From assembly GCF_019966515.1 (NCBI RefSeq), contig NZ_JAIMIB010000023.1, positions 1 through 57,874 of the forward strand: 57,874 nt of DNA, given 5' to 3'. A model generated the notes under the pieces. That model made no database searches. It was not told the DNA's origin and saw only the letters and a program-made list of their open reading frames with translations. The stretch comes from Roseovarius aestuarii. Its GTDB lineage: Bacteria; Pseudomonadota; Alphaproteobacteria; Rhodobacterales; Rhodobacteraceae. Made by a program: the position numbers and the translations under genes. Shown here piece after piece: positions 8,839 through 17,147 of the stretch. Within the stretch, counting starts at the first letter, position 1, and the number at the start of each line of letters is the position of its first letter.

Positions 8839-10166
8839 GACGTGGCTCCAGCGGCAAGTCGTTCCCCCCAGGACCCTGCCACGGACCACAGATAGTACGC
8901 CAGTGGAAGCGCCAATGCCACCAGCGTCAATCTGAGCACTCTGTCCTTGATGAACAGCTGCGGTGCAAATTGCGGCAGACCGGCGGTGACCGTTAGCGTC
9001 AGGGCCGACAAGACCATCAATGGTTCGGCCCAGTTAGACGCCTCGGGATTCAGATTAACTACCCAGGACCGGATCGCGAACAGGGCACCCGCGATAACAG
9101 CCACGATAAGCAGGTTACCGCGCCAAGCCAGAACGCTGAGCCCCATCGCCAGCCCCATCGCGCTGATCCCGTAAAACGACACCGCGTTCCAGCCGGTCGC
9201 GTTTCCCAATGCCAGCCAGCCAAAACTGAATAGGCCCAAGGAAGCGACGATATCCAGATCGGAATACTTGCTATCACAGGGATTTGCCGTGCGCGCCCAT
9301 ATGTGTGCAGCAAGGACCATCATCGGCAGAACGGCGTTGTGAATGGCCGCGACGGCCATCACCAGAAAGATAGCAACAACATAAACGCGCGCGGCATGCC
9401 GGGTCAGCCCCAGCTTTGGTCCGAGCTTACGAAAGCTGACAATAGCGGCAAAGAACGTAACCGCCAGCAGCACCAATTCCGTCAGTGAGCTGGTGCTGTG
9501 TACGAACAAAAAAATCAACAGACCCAGCGGCAGGAAGAGGTTATCAAAACCGCGCCAGCTTTGCGCCTCGACCAATGTCCCGAAGGCCGCGACCATCAAG
9601 CAAAGCACCAGCATGTTAATCGGTGGCAGATCCGACATCACAAGGAAACAGGTGATCGCAATCAGCAGCGTGACCACGAAAAATACCACCGATCCTTCGA
9701 CACTTTTTTCGCCATCCTCCACCACGAAATGCTTGGTGCCATAGGCAGTACCGGCAAGTGCGGCCGCGGCGTCGGCCAATGTAAGTACCGCGATTGGCAG
9801 GACGTAAAACAGCGTCACCTCACCCGCCAGCAGGAAACAAAGGCCAACGGACAGCGCCAAAAGGAAATCGCCATAGGATTTGCGTTCGACCCCATGCAGG
9901 GTTGCTCCAAGACCGTTGGAAAACCGGGGCAGACGCAGAATGAGCATGACGATCAATGTCACCGCAATCAGCATGTACACAGGCCAGCGATCGGGAAAAA
10001 GCCAGGGTAGCAGCAATGCGTATAGGCCGGTGCCTACATGGATGAGCTTTCGCTGCACCTCGGCGTTCAAACCAACCGTTTTGGCCAAACTTCTGACGAT
10101 CATCACCAGTCCCAGCAACACCAGAACTGACCCAAAGGCGAGCACGATCTGAAGCGGAACGCTCAC
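8835..10166 (-). CDS. Dolichol/phytol kinase-like CTP-dependent membrane enzyme
   Basis: This polytopic 443-residue membrane protein has an N-terminal half that carries the signatures of the phytol/dolichol kinase and CDP-lipid families: RKLIHVGTG (39-47), an Asp in LTLADAAAALAG (about 132) and EKSVEGS (153-159). These enzymes phosphorylate isoprenoid alcohols with CTP. After about residue 220 there is a further membrane region of some 200 residues that ordinary phytol kinases lack or that differs from them. The start is GTG at 10166, overlapping the DUF3419 stop as GTGA. A role in making or salvaging a prenyl phosphate for the UbiA enzyme of the same operon is inferred. Confidence 0.78.
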   Translation of the reverse strand: MSVPLQIVLAFGSVLVLLGLVMIVRSLAKTVGLNAEVQRKLIHVGTGLYALLLPWLFPDRWPVYMLIAVTLIVMLILRLPRFSNGLGATLHGVERKSYGDFLLALSVGLCFLLAGEVTLFYVLPIAVLTLADAAAALAGTAYGTKHFVVEDGEKSVEGSVVFFVVTLLIAITCFLVMSDLPPINMLVLCLMVAAFGTLVEAQSWRGFDNLFLPLGLLIFLFVHSTSSLTELVLLAVTFFAAIVSFRKLGPKLGLTRHAARVYVVAIFLVMAVAAIHNAVLPMMVLAAHIWARTANPCDSKYSDLDIVASLGLFSFGWLALGNATGWNAVSFYGISAMGLAMGLSVLAWRGNLLIVAVIAGALFAIRSWVVNLNPEASNWAEPLMVLSALTLTVTAGLPQFAPQLFIKDRVLRLTLVALALPLAYYLWSVAGSWGERLAAGATS

Positions 10167-11263
10167 GCCCGCACCTGTTCGACCACGAAATCCGAGTAGA
10201 AAAACGCCATGTCCCTGGTTTTCAAACGGGTTTCGATGTCGGTCAGGGTTTTCATTCGTTCCTTGTTCTGTTCGGGCACCCTTCGCGGCACCATCATGTT
10301 CCAGTAGACCAGTCTCGCCCCGGGGGCGGCGGCGGACAGGATCGAGCCATAGACCTGCGCAAAAACCTCGGGCGACATGTATTCGAAAATGTCGGAAAGA
10401 TTGAAACCATCGGCTTTTTCACCCGTCGATACGAACGCTTCCAGTGATCCGGGGCGAATATCAAGGCGATCCAACCGTGACACTATCGTGTCATAATGCT
10501 CGGCGCGCCAGGCCATTGGCAGCGCATTTCCATGCGTGCCTTTCAGAATCCAATGCAGATAGGGGTTCTGCGACGGATCGGTATCCACGCCCGCGTGGCG
10601 GATGCGACGGGCCACATGCTGCGCCGGGCTGCCCTCGACATGATCGAAGAACGCCTTGTCGCGGCCCATGCGGCCCATGACAAAACGTGAAAAAAACACG
10701 TTCAGCAGCAGGCGCCACCGGAACGTGTTAAACCGTGTATCAAAGAAGGCCTCGCGCGCGTGCGGGTCTCGCGACACGAACACGTCGTCTATAGTTCGGC
10801 GCGAATGCACCAGCGGCAAAAGCCAGGTCCGGAATATTCGGAAATACCGCTCGAATTTCCCGACACCTCCGATACCATACCGATCCACATCCGGGGCCAG
10901 CGCATTCCAGAATGCGCGCGTCTCGGCGTCGGTTTCTTCCAGCGCGCGGGACAGAAGCGAGAGGCGGCGTTTGCAGCTGCGCGATCCGGTGAGTTCGATG
11001 AATTCCGGATGAGAAAGCGTTCGGTACGCTGCGATCCGCAGTTTGAGGCAGGCAATCTGCGCGGGTGACAGATCGACGACCACGACCTTGGCCGGATCAA
11101 GGGTCAGCATGGCCAGCGCATTGTCCCCGGCAGAGCAGATCGACACCAAAGTTCCTCCGGCACAGGCGCCCAGGGCGTCAGTCAGAACATCCGCATCCTC
11201 CCATAGCTGCGCATATCGGATGTGATCAAAATCTGCCTTTGCCTCGATTTCGCTGCTAGGCAT
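10163..11263 (-). CDS. DUF3419 / BtaA-like SAM 3-amino-3-carboxypropyltransferase
   Basis: This 366-residue soluble protein resembles BtaA, which moves the 3-amino-3-carboxypropyl group of S-adenosylmethionine to diacylglycerol in betaine-lipid synthesis. Visible features are the LWEDADVLTDAL segment near the N-terminus, a SAM-binding region around residues 40-72 (SICSAGDNALAML, then VVVVDLSPAQ) and SDIFEYMSPE towards the end. No BtaB-type N-methyltransferase is encoded nearby, so if it forms such an ether the amino group would stay free or be modified otherwise. The start at 11263 overlaps the preceding stop by 8 bases. The acceptor molecule is unknown. Confidence 0.78.
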   Translation of the reverse strand: MPSSEIEAKADFDHIRYAQLWEDADVLTDALGACAGGTLVSICSAGDNALAMLTLDPAKVVVVDLSPAQIACLKLRIAAYRTLSHPEFIELTGSRSCKRRLSLLSRALEETDAETRAFWNALAPDVDRYGIGGVGKFERYFRIFRTWLLPLVHSRRTIDDVFVSRDPHAREAFFDTRFNTFRWRLLLNVFFSRFVMGRMGRDKAFFDHVEGSPAQHVARRIRHAGVDTDPSQNPYLHWILKGTHGNALPMAWRAEHYDTIVSRLDRLDIRPGSLEAFVSTGEKADGFNLSDIFEYMSPEVFAQVYGSILSAAAPGARLVYWNMMVPRRVPEQNKERMKTLTDIETRLKTRDMAFFYSDFVVEQVRA

Positions 11264-13712
11264 CGCATCGTTCCACTGCACCGCTCGCGCCGTCAACCGA
11301 CAGCATCTCACCGTCCTTGATCCATTGCGTGGCACCTTTCAGCCCCACCACACAGGGAATGCCCAGCTCACGCGCGACGATGGCCGAGTGCGACAAAAGT
11401 GAGCCGCGTTCCACCACTATGGCGGACGCGTTCGAAAACACCGCAATCCAGCCGGGGTCGGTATGGCGCGCCACCAGAATATCACCCGGGTCCAATGCCT
11501 CGGTCCGGGGATCGCGGATGACCCGCGCGCGGGCGGTGACCTGCCCGGCCGAACAGCCGGTCGCTGTTTTCATTCTTGCATCGTCGGGTTTGGCATCCGT
11601 GGCCTCCGCCCAAACGGGCGCAATGGCCGGGCCGCGTATTTCAATACGCTCTGGCGGGTCCGGACGCCGGGAGGATGCTGCATCTTCGCCTTGGCGCTGC
11701 GCCACGATCCCCTTGAGATCAGGTGACAGGCTAAAGCCTTCCACCGCGCCAAGCACCTCGTGGGTCGTCAGGTGAAACACGTCACGTGGCTCACTCAACA
11801 ACCCACGCGCGGCAAACTCGCGCCCGATGCCCAGAAAAACGCGGCGGGCATGGCCAAATATCCTTGTCCGCTCAAACCTCAGGTTTTCGCGGTCGCGCAC
11901 GCGCGCCTTGGTCCAGCCAATGATCCATTTTGCCAGATAGCGTTTCATCGGGTTGGTGGGAAACAGCACTTTCCAGTCAGGTTCGATAACCTCGTGCTGG
12001 GCACCTTCTGGGCGCGCAGCACTTGCCGCAACAGCCATCAGCAGGCTTGTCGGGTCATCCCGCAACGAGATGCTTTCAAGCTTCAGCTCCTCAACACACC
12101 GATCCCCGAACCTGTCCAGATAGGCATCTACTTCGGCCTCGATTTCCCGATGTCCTGCGAGGGTTGGCATTTGAGGGTCTGCGCGCAACTGATCCGCCAT
12201 CCCTGCATCGCGCACCATGCGGCCCATCCGGGCAATCCGCTGCGCGGGTTCCGCCGAAACAATATCACCTTGCCCGATCATCACATCGTTATGCAGCAGC
12301 ACCCCGTCGTCACCCAGCCATTTCTTCAGCAGATTGAGCGAGCCACCGAAGGCGATCATGCACAGGAAATCATTGATCAGCGGCGCATCCCAACGATCCA
12401 GAAGCGTGCTTTCGATATGCCGGTATTCAGCAGCAAGCTCGGTCGCGTTGGCTGCATCGATATCCAGCCTGCTGACCAGCACATCGTTCAGCCTTGCATA
12501 GAAATTGCGCCGTGTGCGCGGTAGGCTGGCGGCCTGCCAGATCAGACCCCCTGCGACTTTTGCCAGCTTTGCGTATTCCAGCCCCTTGCGCATCCCCTTG
12601 GCTGGGGGCGGGCCAATGGCATCCGTGATCTCTCGCGGCATCGGTTCGGAAACGCCCATCATCGTTTCCATATATTCCCGGTTAAGTGAAAATCCCGGTA
12701 GCAACGCCAGAGCACGATACCAGTTGACCAGATTATAGTAGACGCGCCCGTCAATCCGGCCGAGCATATTGTCAAAGAGTGCTGCGTTCTGCCCGATCGT
12801 TTTATCGGACACGCCCAAAAGCCGCACGAAGGCACGATACACCCGGGAATACACGTGCAGCGCAAAGGAATAGGTCAGTGGGCTGACCATGCCGGGATAG
12901 CTTTCAACGATGTTGGAGTTATCAAAAATGGTCAACGCCGTATCGGGCATGGCCACAGGGCGCAGTGCGGTGGTGATCGGCCGCGCCTGAAGGATGTGCA
13001 GACCGTCGGCATCAAAGGCCCATTCGATGTCCTGCGGTGCCCCAAACGCAACTTCTGCCTTGCGCGCAAGGCTGGCAATCTGCCGAGCGGCGTCCGGCGT
13101 CAACACCTTCGGCGTTTCAGGCGCGTTTTTGGGCGTGCCGTTTTGATCAATAACCCAGTCTTCGCCATCGGCCTCACCCGAAACCAAGGCCTCGCCCAGC
13201 CCCGCGATGGCCGAGATGACCGTGACACCGCGTTGCCCACTGACCGGGTCGGCAGAGAAGGCGACACCTGCCGCCGTTGCGTCGATCATACGTTGCACGA
13301 TGATCGAAGGAGCCTCGGCCTCGCCACGCGACGTAACCGCGCGATAAGCCTCAACCGTGTCCGAAAACCCGGATTGCCAGACCTGCTTTGCGGCCTGCAA
13401 GACATCGTTACGCGCGACATTCAGAACCGTGTCAAACTGCCCGGCATGGCTATGTTCGACCCCATCTTCGGCCCGGCCCGAACTGCGCACGGCATAAGGC
13501 CCCGGCCCCAGGGCGTTAAGTGCCGCGGTCAGCGCGGATTTCAAACCCTTGGTTGCAACAGGGCCGGATTTTCCCATCCGGAACGCGCTGTCGGTGATGA
13601 CGAAAAAAGCAGGAGGTTCGAACCCGAAACCGGCAAGCTGTGCCAGTGCCGCCGCCTTGCCGCCGACCACAGCTATATCGGTCGCGTCGGATTGAGGGAC
13701 AATGAGGCTCAT
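11256..13712 (-). CDS. PEP-synthase-related dikinase with rifampicin-phosphotransferase architecture
   Basis: The 818-residue protein begins with a PEP synthase-type ATP-grasp region (GGKAAALAQL, YAVRSSGRAEDG, ADPVSGQRG, IEWAFDADGLHILQARPI; about residues 15-300). A long helical middle region of about 400 residues follows. It ends with a swivelling His domain, SLLSHSAIVARELGIP, with the phospho-accepting His at about 775. The PEP/pyruvate-binding barrel found after the His domain in true PEP synthase is absent. The order ATP domain, acceptor domain, His domain is that of rifampicin phosphotransferase, so it probably phosphorylates an unknown hydroxyl compound. It overlaps UbiA (ATGA) and DUF3419 genes on its two sides. 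Confidence 0.85.
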   Translation of the reverse strand: MSLIVPQSDATDIAVVGGKAAALAQLAGFGFEPPAFFVITDSAFRMGKSGPVATKGLKSALTAALNALGPGPYAVRSSGRAEDGVEHSHAGQFDTVLNVARNDVLQAAKQVWQSGFSDTVEAYRAVTSRGEAEAPSIIVQRMIDATAAGVAFSADPVSGQRGVTVISAIAGLGEALVSGEADGEDWVIDQNGTPKNAPETPKVLTPDAARQIASLARKAEVAFGAPQDIEWAFDADGLHILQARPITTALRPVAMPDTALTIFDNSNIVESYPGMVSPLTYSFALHVYSRVYRAFVRLLGVSDKTIGQNAALFDNMLGRIDGRVYYNLVNWYRALALLPGFSLNREYMETMMGVSEPMPREITDAIGPPPAKGMRKGLEYAKLAKVAGGLIWQAASLPRTRRNFYARLNDVLVSRLDIDAANATELAAEYRHIESTLLDRWDAPLINDFLCMIAFGGSLNLLKKWLGDDGVLLHNDVMIGQGDIVSAEPAQRIARMGRMVRDAGMADQLRADPQMPTLAGHREIEAEVDAYLDRFGDRCVEELKLESISLRDDPTSLLMAVAASAARPEGAQHEVIEPDWKVLFPTNPMKRYLAKWIIGWTKARVRDRENLRFERTRIFGHARRVFLGIGREFAARGLLSEPRDVFHLTTHEVLGAVEGFSLSPDLKGIVAQRQGEDAASSRRPDPPERIEIRGPAIAPVWAEATDAKPDDARMKTATGCSAGQVTARARVIRDPRTEALDPGDILVARHTDPGWIAVFSNASAIVVERGSLLSHSAIVARELGIPCVVGLKGATQWIKDGEMLSVDGASGAVERCDA

Positions 13713-14620
13713 GTGAGGGCTCCGATCAACAGCGGCAAAAAGCCTGCCGTGGCATAGCAGAAAAACACCCACAACCCCGAAATCGTATCCATCCGCTCCT
13801 GCGCTTCGGCGGTGGGCGCCCGCACGTAGCTTTGCGCCCCAAGCATACACGGGACAAGGACAAAAGCCCCGATCGACATGCTGATCCAGCCGACACCGGT
13901 TGCGAAAGCAGTGCCAACCAGCAGCGCATAGGACAGCAAAAGACAACATAGCCAGATGGTCGTTGCCTTGCGCGGCCCCCAAAGCGCCGAATAAGTATCG
14001 ACACCTTCTATTTCATTCTCAGGCGCCCAGAGCTTGCGACCGATCTCAAGCACACACCCGTTTACAAACGACAGCGCCAGAAACAACCAGAGCTGCGAAG
14101 GAGCTCCCCCTGCCGGGAGCCATTCGATACTGGTGAGCAATAGGTCAATCAACGGCATGATCGCCATATGGCTGAGCAGATAGAGGATGGGCCGCGTCTT
14201 GAGCCAGGATGGCATCCCGAATTCGGCCGTCATGGCCGAAAGCCACACCCAGACGATCAGCAGACACCACAGGACCGGCGGGTACCACAACCAAGCAGCG
14301 GCGACCGCAATTGGCAGTGTCAGCAAGCCCAGCCCCAGCACCTCAGCCGGGGAAACCAGGCCGCGGGGAATGGGGCGTTCCGGCCTATAGCGGCGATCAT
14401 CCTCGGCGTCTTTGAATTCGTCACAGACTCGCATCTGGAAAAACAGGCACATGGCAAGCACAAAACCCACAACAAAGGCAGGCCAGTCCGGCAACGGGCG
14501 CTCGGCAAGACGTGCTGAAACGCAGATGCTTGCTGCTGAGAAAACCAGCAGTAACGGGACGGTCTTTTTCAGCGGGAAGCGTTCAGACTGGTAGATCCAG
14601 AACCGGTTCATAAGACTCAT
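13709..14620 (-). CDS. UbiA-superfamily prenyltransferase
   Basis: This membrane protein of 303 residues has eight or nine helices. The first aspartate-rich motif is RVCDEFKDAEDD (65-75), followed by RPERPIPRG (79-87), as in prenyltransferases that make digeranylgeranylglyceryl phosphate or quinones. The second motif is unusual: ENEIEGVDTYSALWG (201-215), with glutamates where many members have aspartates. The enzyme would transfer a prenyl diphosphate to an acceptor in the membrane. It overlaps the HMG-CoA reductase stop (ATGA, 14617-14620) and the dikinase start. Ubiquinone UbiA is normally elsewhere with chorismate genes, so a different acceptor is likely. Confidence 0.85.
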   Translation of the reverse strand: MSLMNRFWIYQSERFPLKKTVPLLLVFSAASICVSARLAERPLPDWPAFVVGFVLAMCLFFQMRVCDEFKDAEDDRRYRPERPIPRGLVSPAEVLGLGLLTLPIAVAAAWLWYPPVLWCLLIVWVWLSAMTAEFGMPSWLKTRPILYLLSHMAIMPLIDLLLTSIEWLPAGGAPSQLWLFLALSFVNGCVLEIGRKLWAPENEIEGVDTYSALWGPRKATTIWLCCLLLSYALLVGTAFATGVGWISMSIGAFVLVPCMLGAQSYVRAPTAEAQERMDTISGLWVFFCYATAGFLPLLIGALT

Positions 14621-15882
14621 CTGTGACGTGCCAGGCTTTCATGGGCGCGGGTGAAATGGCCCGCCGCGATTGCCGCAACGATGGATATTTCGCCGCACAG
14701 ACAGGTGGCCGCAGCAACTTCGGCCAGGGCGGTGCCATGCCCATTACCTTTCAGGCCCAGAATATTCAGGGCAGCGGTCTGGCTTGGCAAGCCGGTGCCA
14801 CCCCCCACCGATCCGACAAGGATATTGGGCAGCGTCACGGAGCAGAAAATGTCCTCGCCTCGCGACTCCATTCTTGTCACGCCCATAGCGCTTTCGGCCA
14901 CGCAGGCCGCATCCTGCCCGGTCGCGATGTAAAACGCCGCCAGACCATTGGCGTAATGTGCCTGCGCGCCCAATTGGCCCGAAAGATGCGCGCCAAGATT
15001 GGCAACCTGACCATAGGCCAGCATGGCATCAACCGTGGTGCCCAGTGTTTTCTCGACGATTTTCGCAGACAGAATAACCGAGGCGCTGACCTTGCGCCCG
15101 CGCCCCGTCACCAGACCAAGCGCCGATGCCTTTTTATCGCCCGAGAAGTTGCCCTCGATATACCAGTTCTCGATCGGGATAGGGCAGTCGTCGGCAATGG
15201 CGCGACACAGCGCATCGGTGGCGATCGTCACCATATTCTGACCGGCGGCATCCCCGGTCGTATATCGACAGATCAGAAACACCACATTCGTGTCGATGAA
15301 CGGCTCTAGCGAGACAAGTTCACCATGCCTCGTCGTCGACTCGGCTGCGGCTTTGAGCATGTCGATATTGCTGACAACCCAATCCACAAATTGCCCGGCT
15401 TGCAGCAGGCTTTCGAACACGAAGGCTGGCGTACGAAGCACCCCTTCGTAGAGCACGGCGGTGCTGATACCGCCTGACTGCGTCGCAGCATAGGCGCCCC
15501 GCCCGTAAGACGCGACCAACGCGGCCTCGGTCGTCGCAAGTGGCACATGAAAATCGCCATTGGCGTTCATGCCGTTCAACCGCAGGGGCCCGATGATGCC
15601 CACCGGCAGTTTGACGGTACCGATGAAATTTTCGATGTTGGCGCCATAGATTTCGGCCACCTGAACGGTCGCTGGATCGGCTATCTGCAATTGATCCGCT
15701 TCGCTTGCCCTTGGCTTCAATCGCTCCCAAAACCGGGCGACCGTCTCAGGACTCGCCTTGCGCGATGGGCGCGTCGCCGTAAAGTCATCGTCACTCGGCG
15801 CCAGTTGTTGCGGCGTCTTTTCGGCATCGTACCGGAGTTTGATGCGGCGCAGCATTTCCCGAACGTGAAATGGAATAATCAA
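14617..15882 (-). CDS. Class I hydroxymethylglutaryl-CoA reductase
   Basis: This 421-residue enzyme reduces HMG-CoA to mevalonate with two NADPH. All four catalytic residues of class I reductases can be placed: Glu119 in ATTEA, Lys250 in SGDKKAS, Asp324 in GQDAA and His414 in TRAHESL. ENFIGTVKLPVGIIGPL (84-100) is the usual substrate-binding region. There is no membrane anchor. The start chosen is TTG at 15882, preceded by GGAGCAGGA; the ATG at 15855 is an alternative with a poorer ribosome site. It is the first gene of the seven-gene operon. Rhodobacterales normally make isoprenoids by the MEP route, and no other mevalonate gene is present in the window. Confidence 0.92.
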   Translation of the reverse strand: MIIPFHVREMLRRIKLRYDAEKTPQQLAPSDDDFTATRPSRKASPETVARFWERLKPRASEADQLQIADPATVQVAEIYGANIENFIGTVKLPVGIIGPLRLNGMNANGDFHVPLATTEAALVASYGRGAYAATQSGGISTAVLYEGVLRTPAFVFESLLQAGQFVDWVVSNIDMLKAAAESTTRHGELVSLEPFIDTNVVFLICRYTTGDAAGQNMVTIATDALCRAIADDCPIPIENWYIEGNFSGDKKASALGLVTGRGRKVSASVILSAKIVEKTLGTTVDAMLAYGQVANLGAHLSGQLGAQAHYANGLAAFYIATGQDAACVAESAMGVTRMESRGEDIFCSVTLPNILVGSVGGGTGLPSQTAALNILGLKGNGHGTALAEVAAATCLCGEISIVAAIAAGHFTRAHESLARHR

Positions 15883-16108
15883 GAAATCCTGCTCCGTGTA
15901 TGCTCTTTACGAAACATAGTGTAATTAGCCTTTAACCTGATCACACACACGCAAAATAGCAAGAGATATCCTGTGCAGCGCCCGCCGCGCCGCCAGCGTT
16001 TGCTTTGCATCCTACAGGTTTTGTAGTGCGGCTCCCAAGCGCAATTGCCCCCTCGCCCCGGACCGTGCTACCCTGCGCCCCAATGAGGCAGAGCAGGCCC
16101 GCAACTCG
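15883..16108. promoter_or_regulatory. Divergent intergenic region upstream of the HMG-CoA reductase operon
   Basis: These 226 bases separate the minus-strand seven-gene operon from the plus-strand gene at 16109 and must hold the operon promoter. The part nearest HMG-CoA reductase (15905-15960) is AT-richer than its surroundings. I see no convincing -35/-10 pair or palindrome. Confidence 0.3.
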
Positions 16109-17134
16109 ATGACGGCACTCGAAAAATATCAGCGGCTCGAGGCGACCGGCCTTTGGCGCGCGACGCCCGATGCACAGCGCAGCGAGGTGATCGTGTCGAT
16201 TGGTGACGCCACTCTGATCATCACCGATTTGCAGGAAAGACCGCTGGCGCATTGGTCAATTCCGGCGATCGAGCGCCTTAACCCGGGTCGACGGCCCGCG
16301 ATATATCACCCCGATGGCGATCCCGGCGAAACGCTGGAACTCCCTGAAACTGAGCGGGAAATGGTCACCGCGCTCGAAAAACTTCGTGGCGCGGTCGAGC
16401 GACGACGCCCGCATCCGGGACGCCTGCGGCTGGTGCTGTTTCTTGCGTCGATGGCAGCGGTTGTGGTGCTCTTGCTGTTCTGGTTGCCCACGGCGATACG
16501 CACCCACGCTGTGTCAGTTGTACCCGAGGTCAAACGTGCTGAAACCGGACAGTCGCTGCTTGACATCATGCAGCGTATCACCGGCCCTTCCTGCGACGAG
16601 GCCGACGGGTCTGCGGCGTTGGTGCGGCTGGCAAACCGCCTGCCAGCCCCCGAAGGCCCCGGCCGGATCCTGGTTGTGCGCAGCGGTGTCCTCCGCGCCA
16701 CACACCTGCCTGGCGGCACCGTCCTCATCAACCGTGCCCTTGTCGAAGACCACGAGGCGCCGGATGTCGTGGCTGGCTACATCGTCGCCGAACGATTGCG
16801 TGCAGAAATGCAGGACCCGCTGGGCAAACTCCTGAAACACGGAGGATTTTGGGCCAGCTTCAGCCTGTTGACGACCGGCACGGTAAAGCGGGATGTCCTG
16901 CATTCCTACGCCCGCCATCTGCTGACCGAGCCGAGAGAGCCTCTACCGGAGAGCACCTTGTTGGCCGGTTTCAGATCGTGGTCGGTCAGCTCCACCCCAT
17001 ACGCCTACGCTCTCGATATCTCCGGTGAAACAACACTTGGCCTGATCGAGGCCGATCCGTTTTCGGGCAGGTCACCCACGCCGGTATTGAGCGACGCCAA
17101 CTGGCTTAGATTGCAGGGAATTTGCGGCGGCTAA
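16109..17134 (+). CDS. Membrane protein related to M48 peptidases but lacking HExxH
   Basis: This 341-residue protein has a cytoplasmic N-terminal part of about 105 residues, one strong membrane helix (about 108-130, LRLVLFLASMAAVVVLLLFW) and an extracytoplasmic C-terminal domain. That domain reads like an M48 metallopeptidase (LPGGTVLINRALVEDHEAPDVVAGYIVAERLRAE), but the zinc motif HExxH is replaced by VAERL, so peptidase activity is not expected. It may be a scaffold or pseudo-enzyme. It is divergent from the HMG-CoA reductase operon and converges on the SPOR protein gene. Function unknown. Confidence 0.75.
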   Translation: MTALEKYQRLEATGLWRATPDAQRSEVIVSIGDATLIITDLQERPLAHWSIPAIERLNPGRRPAIYHPDGDPGETLELPETEREMVTALEKLRGAVERRRPHPGRLRLVLFLASMAAVVVLLLFWLPTAIRTHAVSVVPEVKRAETGQSLLDIMQRITGPSCDEADGSAALVRLANRLPAPEGPGRILVVRSGVLRATHLPGGTVLINRALVEDHEAPDVVAGYIVAERLRAEMQDPLGKLLKHGGFWASFSLLTTGTVKRDVLHSYARHLLTEPREPLPESTLLAGFRSWSVSSTPYAYALDISGETTLGLIEADPFSGRSPTPVLSDANWLRLQGICGG

Positions 17135-17147
17135 GGAGCCCCGTCAG

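Noticed and set aside
11256..13712. Phosphoenolpyruvate synthase (PpsA) as the name of the dikinase
   Set aside because: The C-terminal PEP/pyruvate-binding domain is missing, and the His domain is at the very end.
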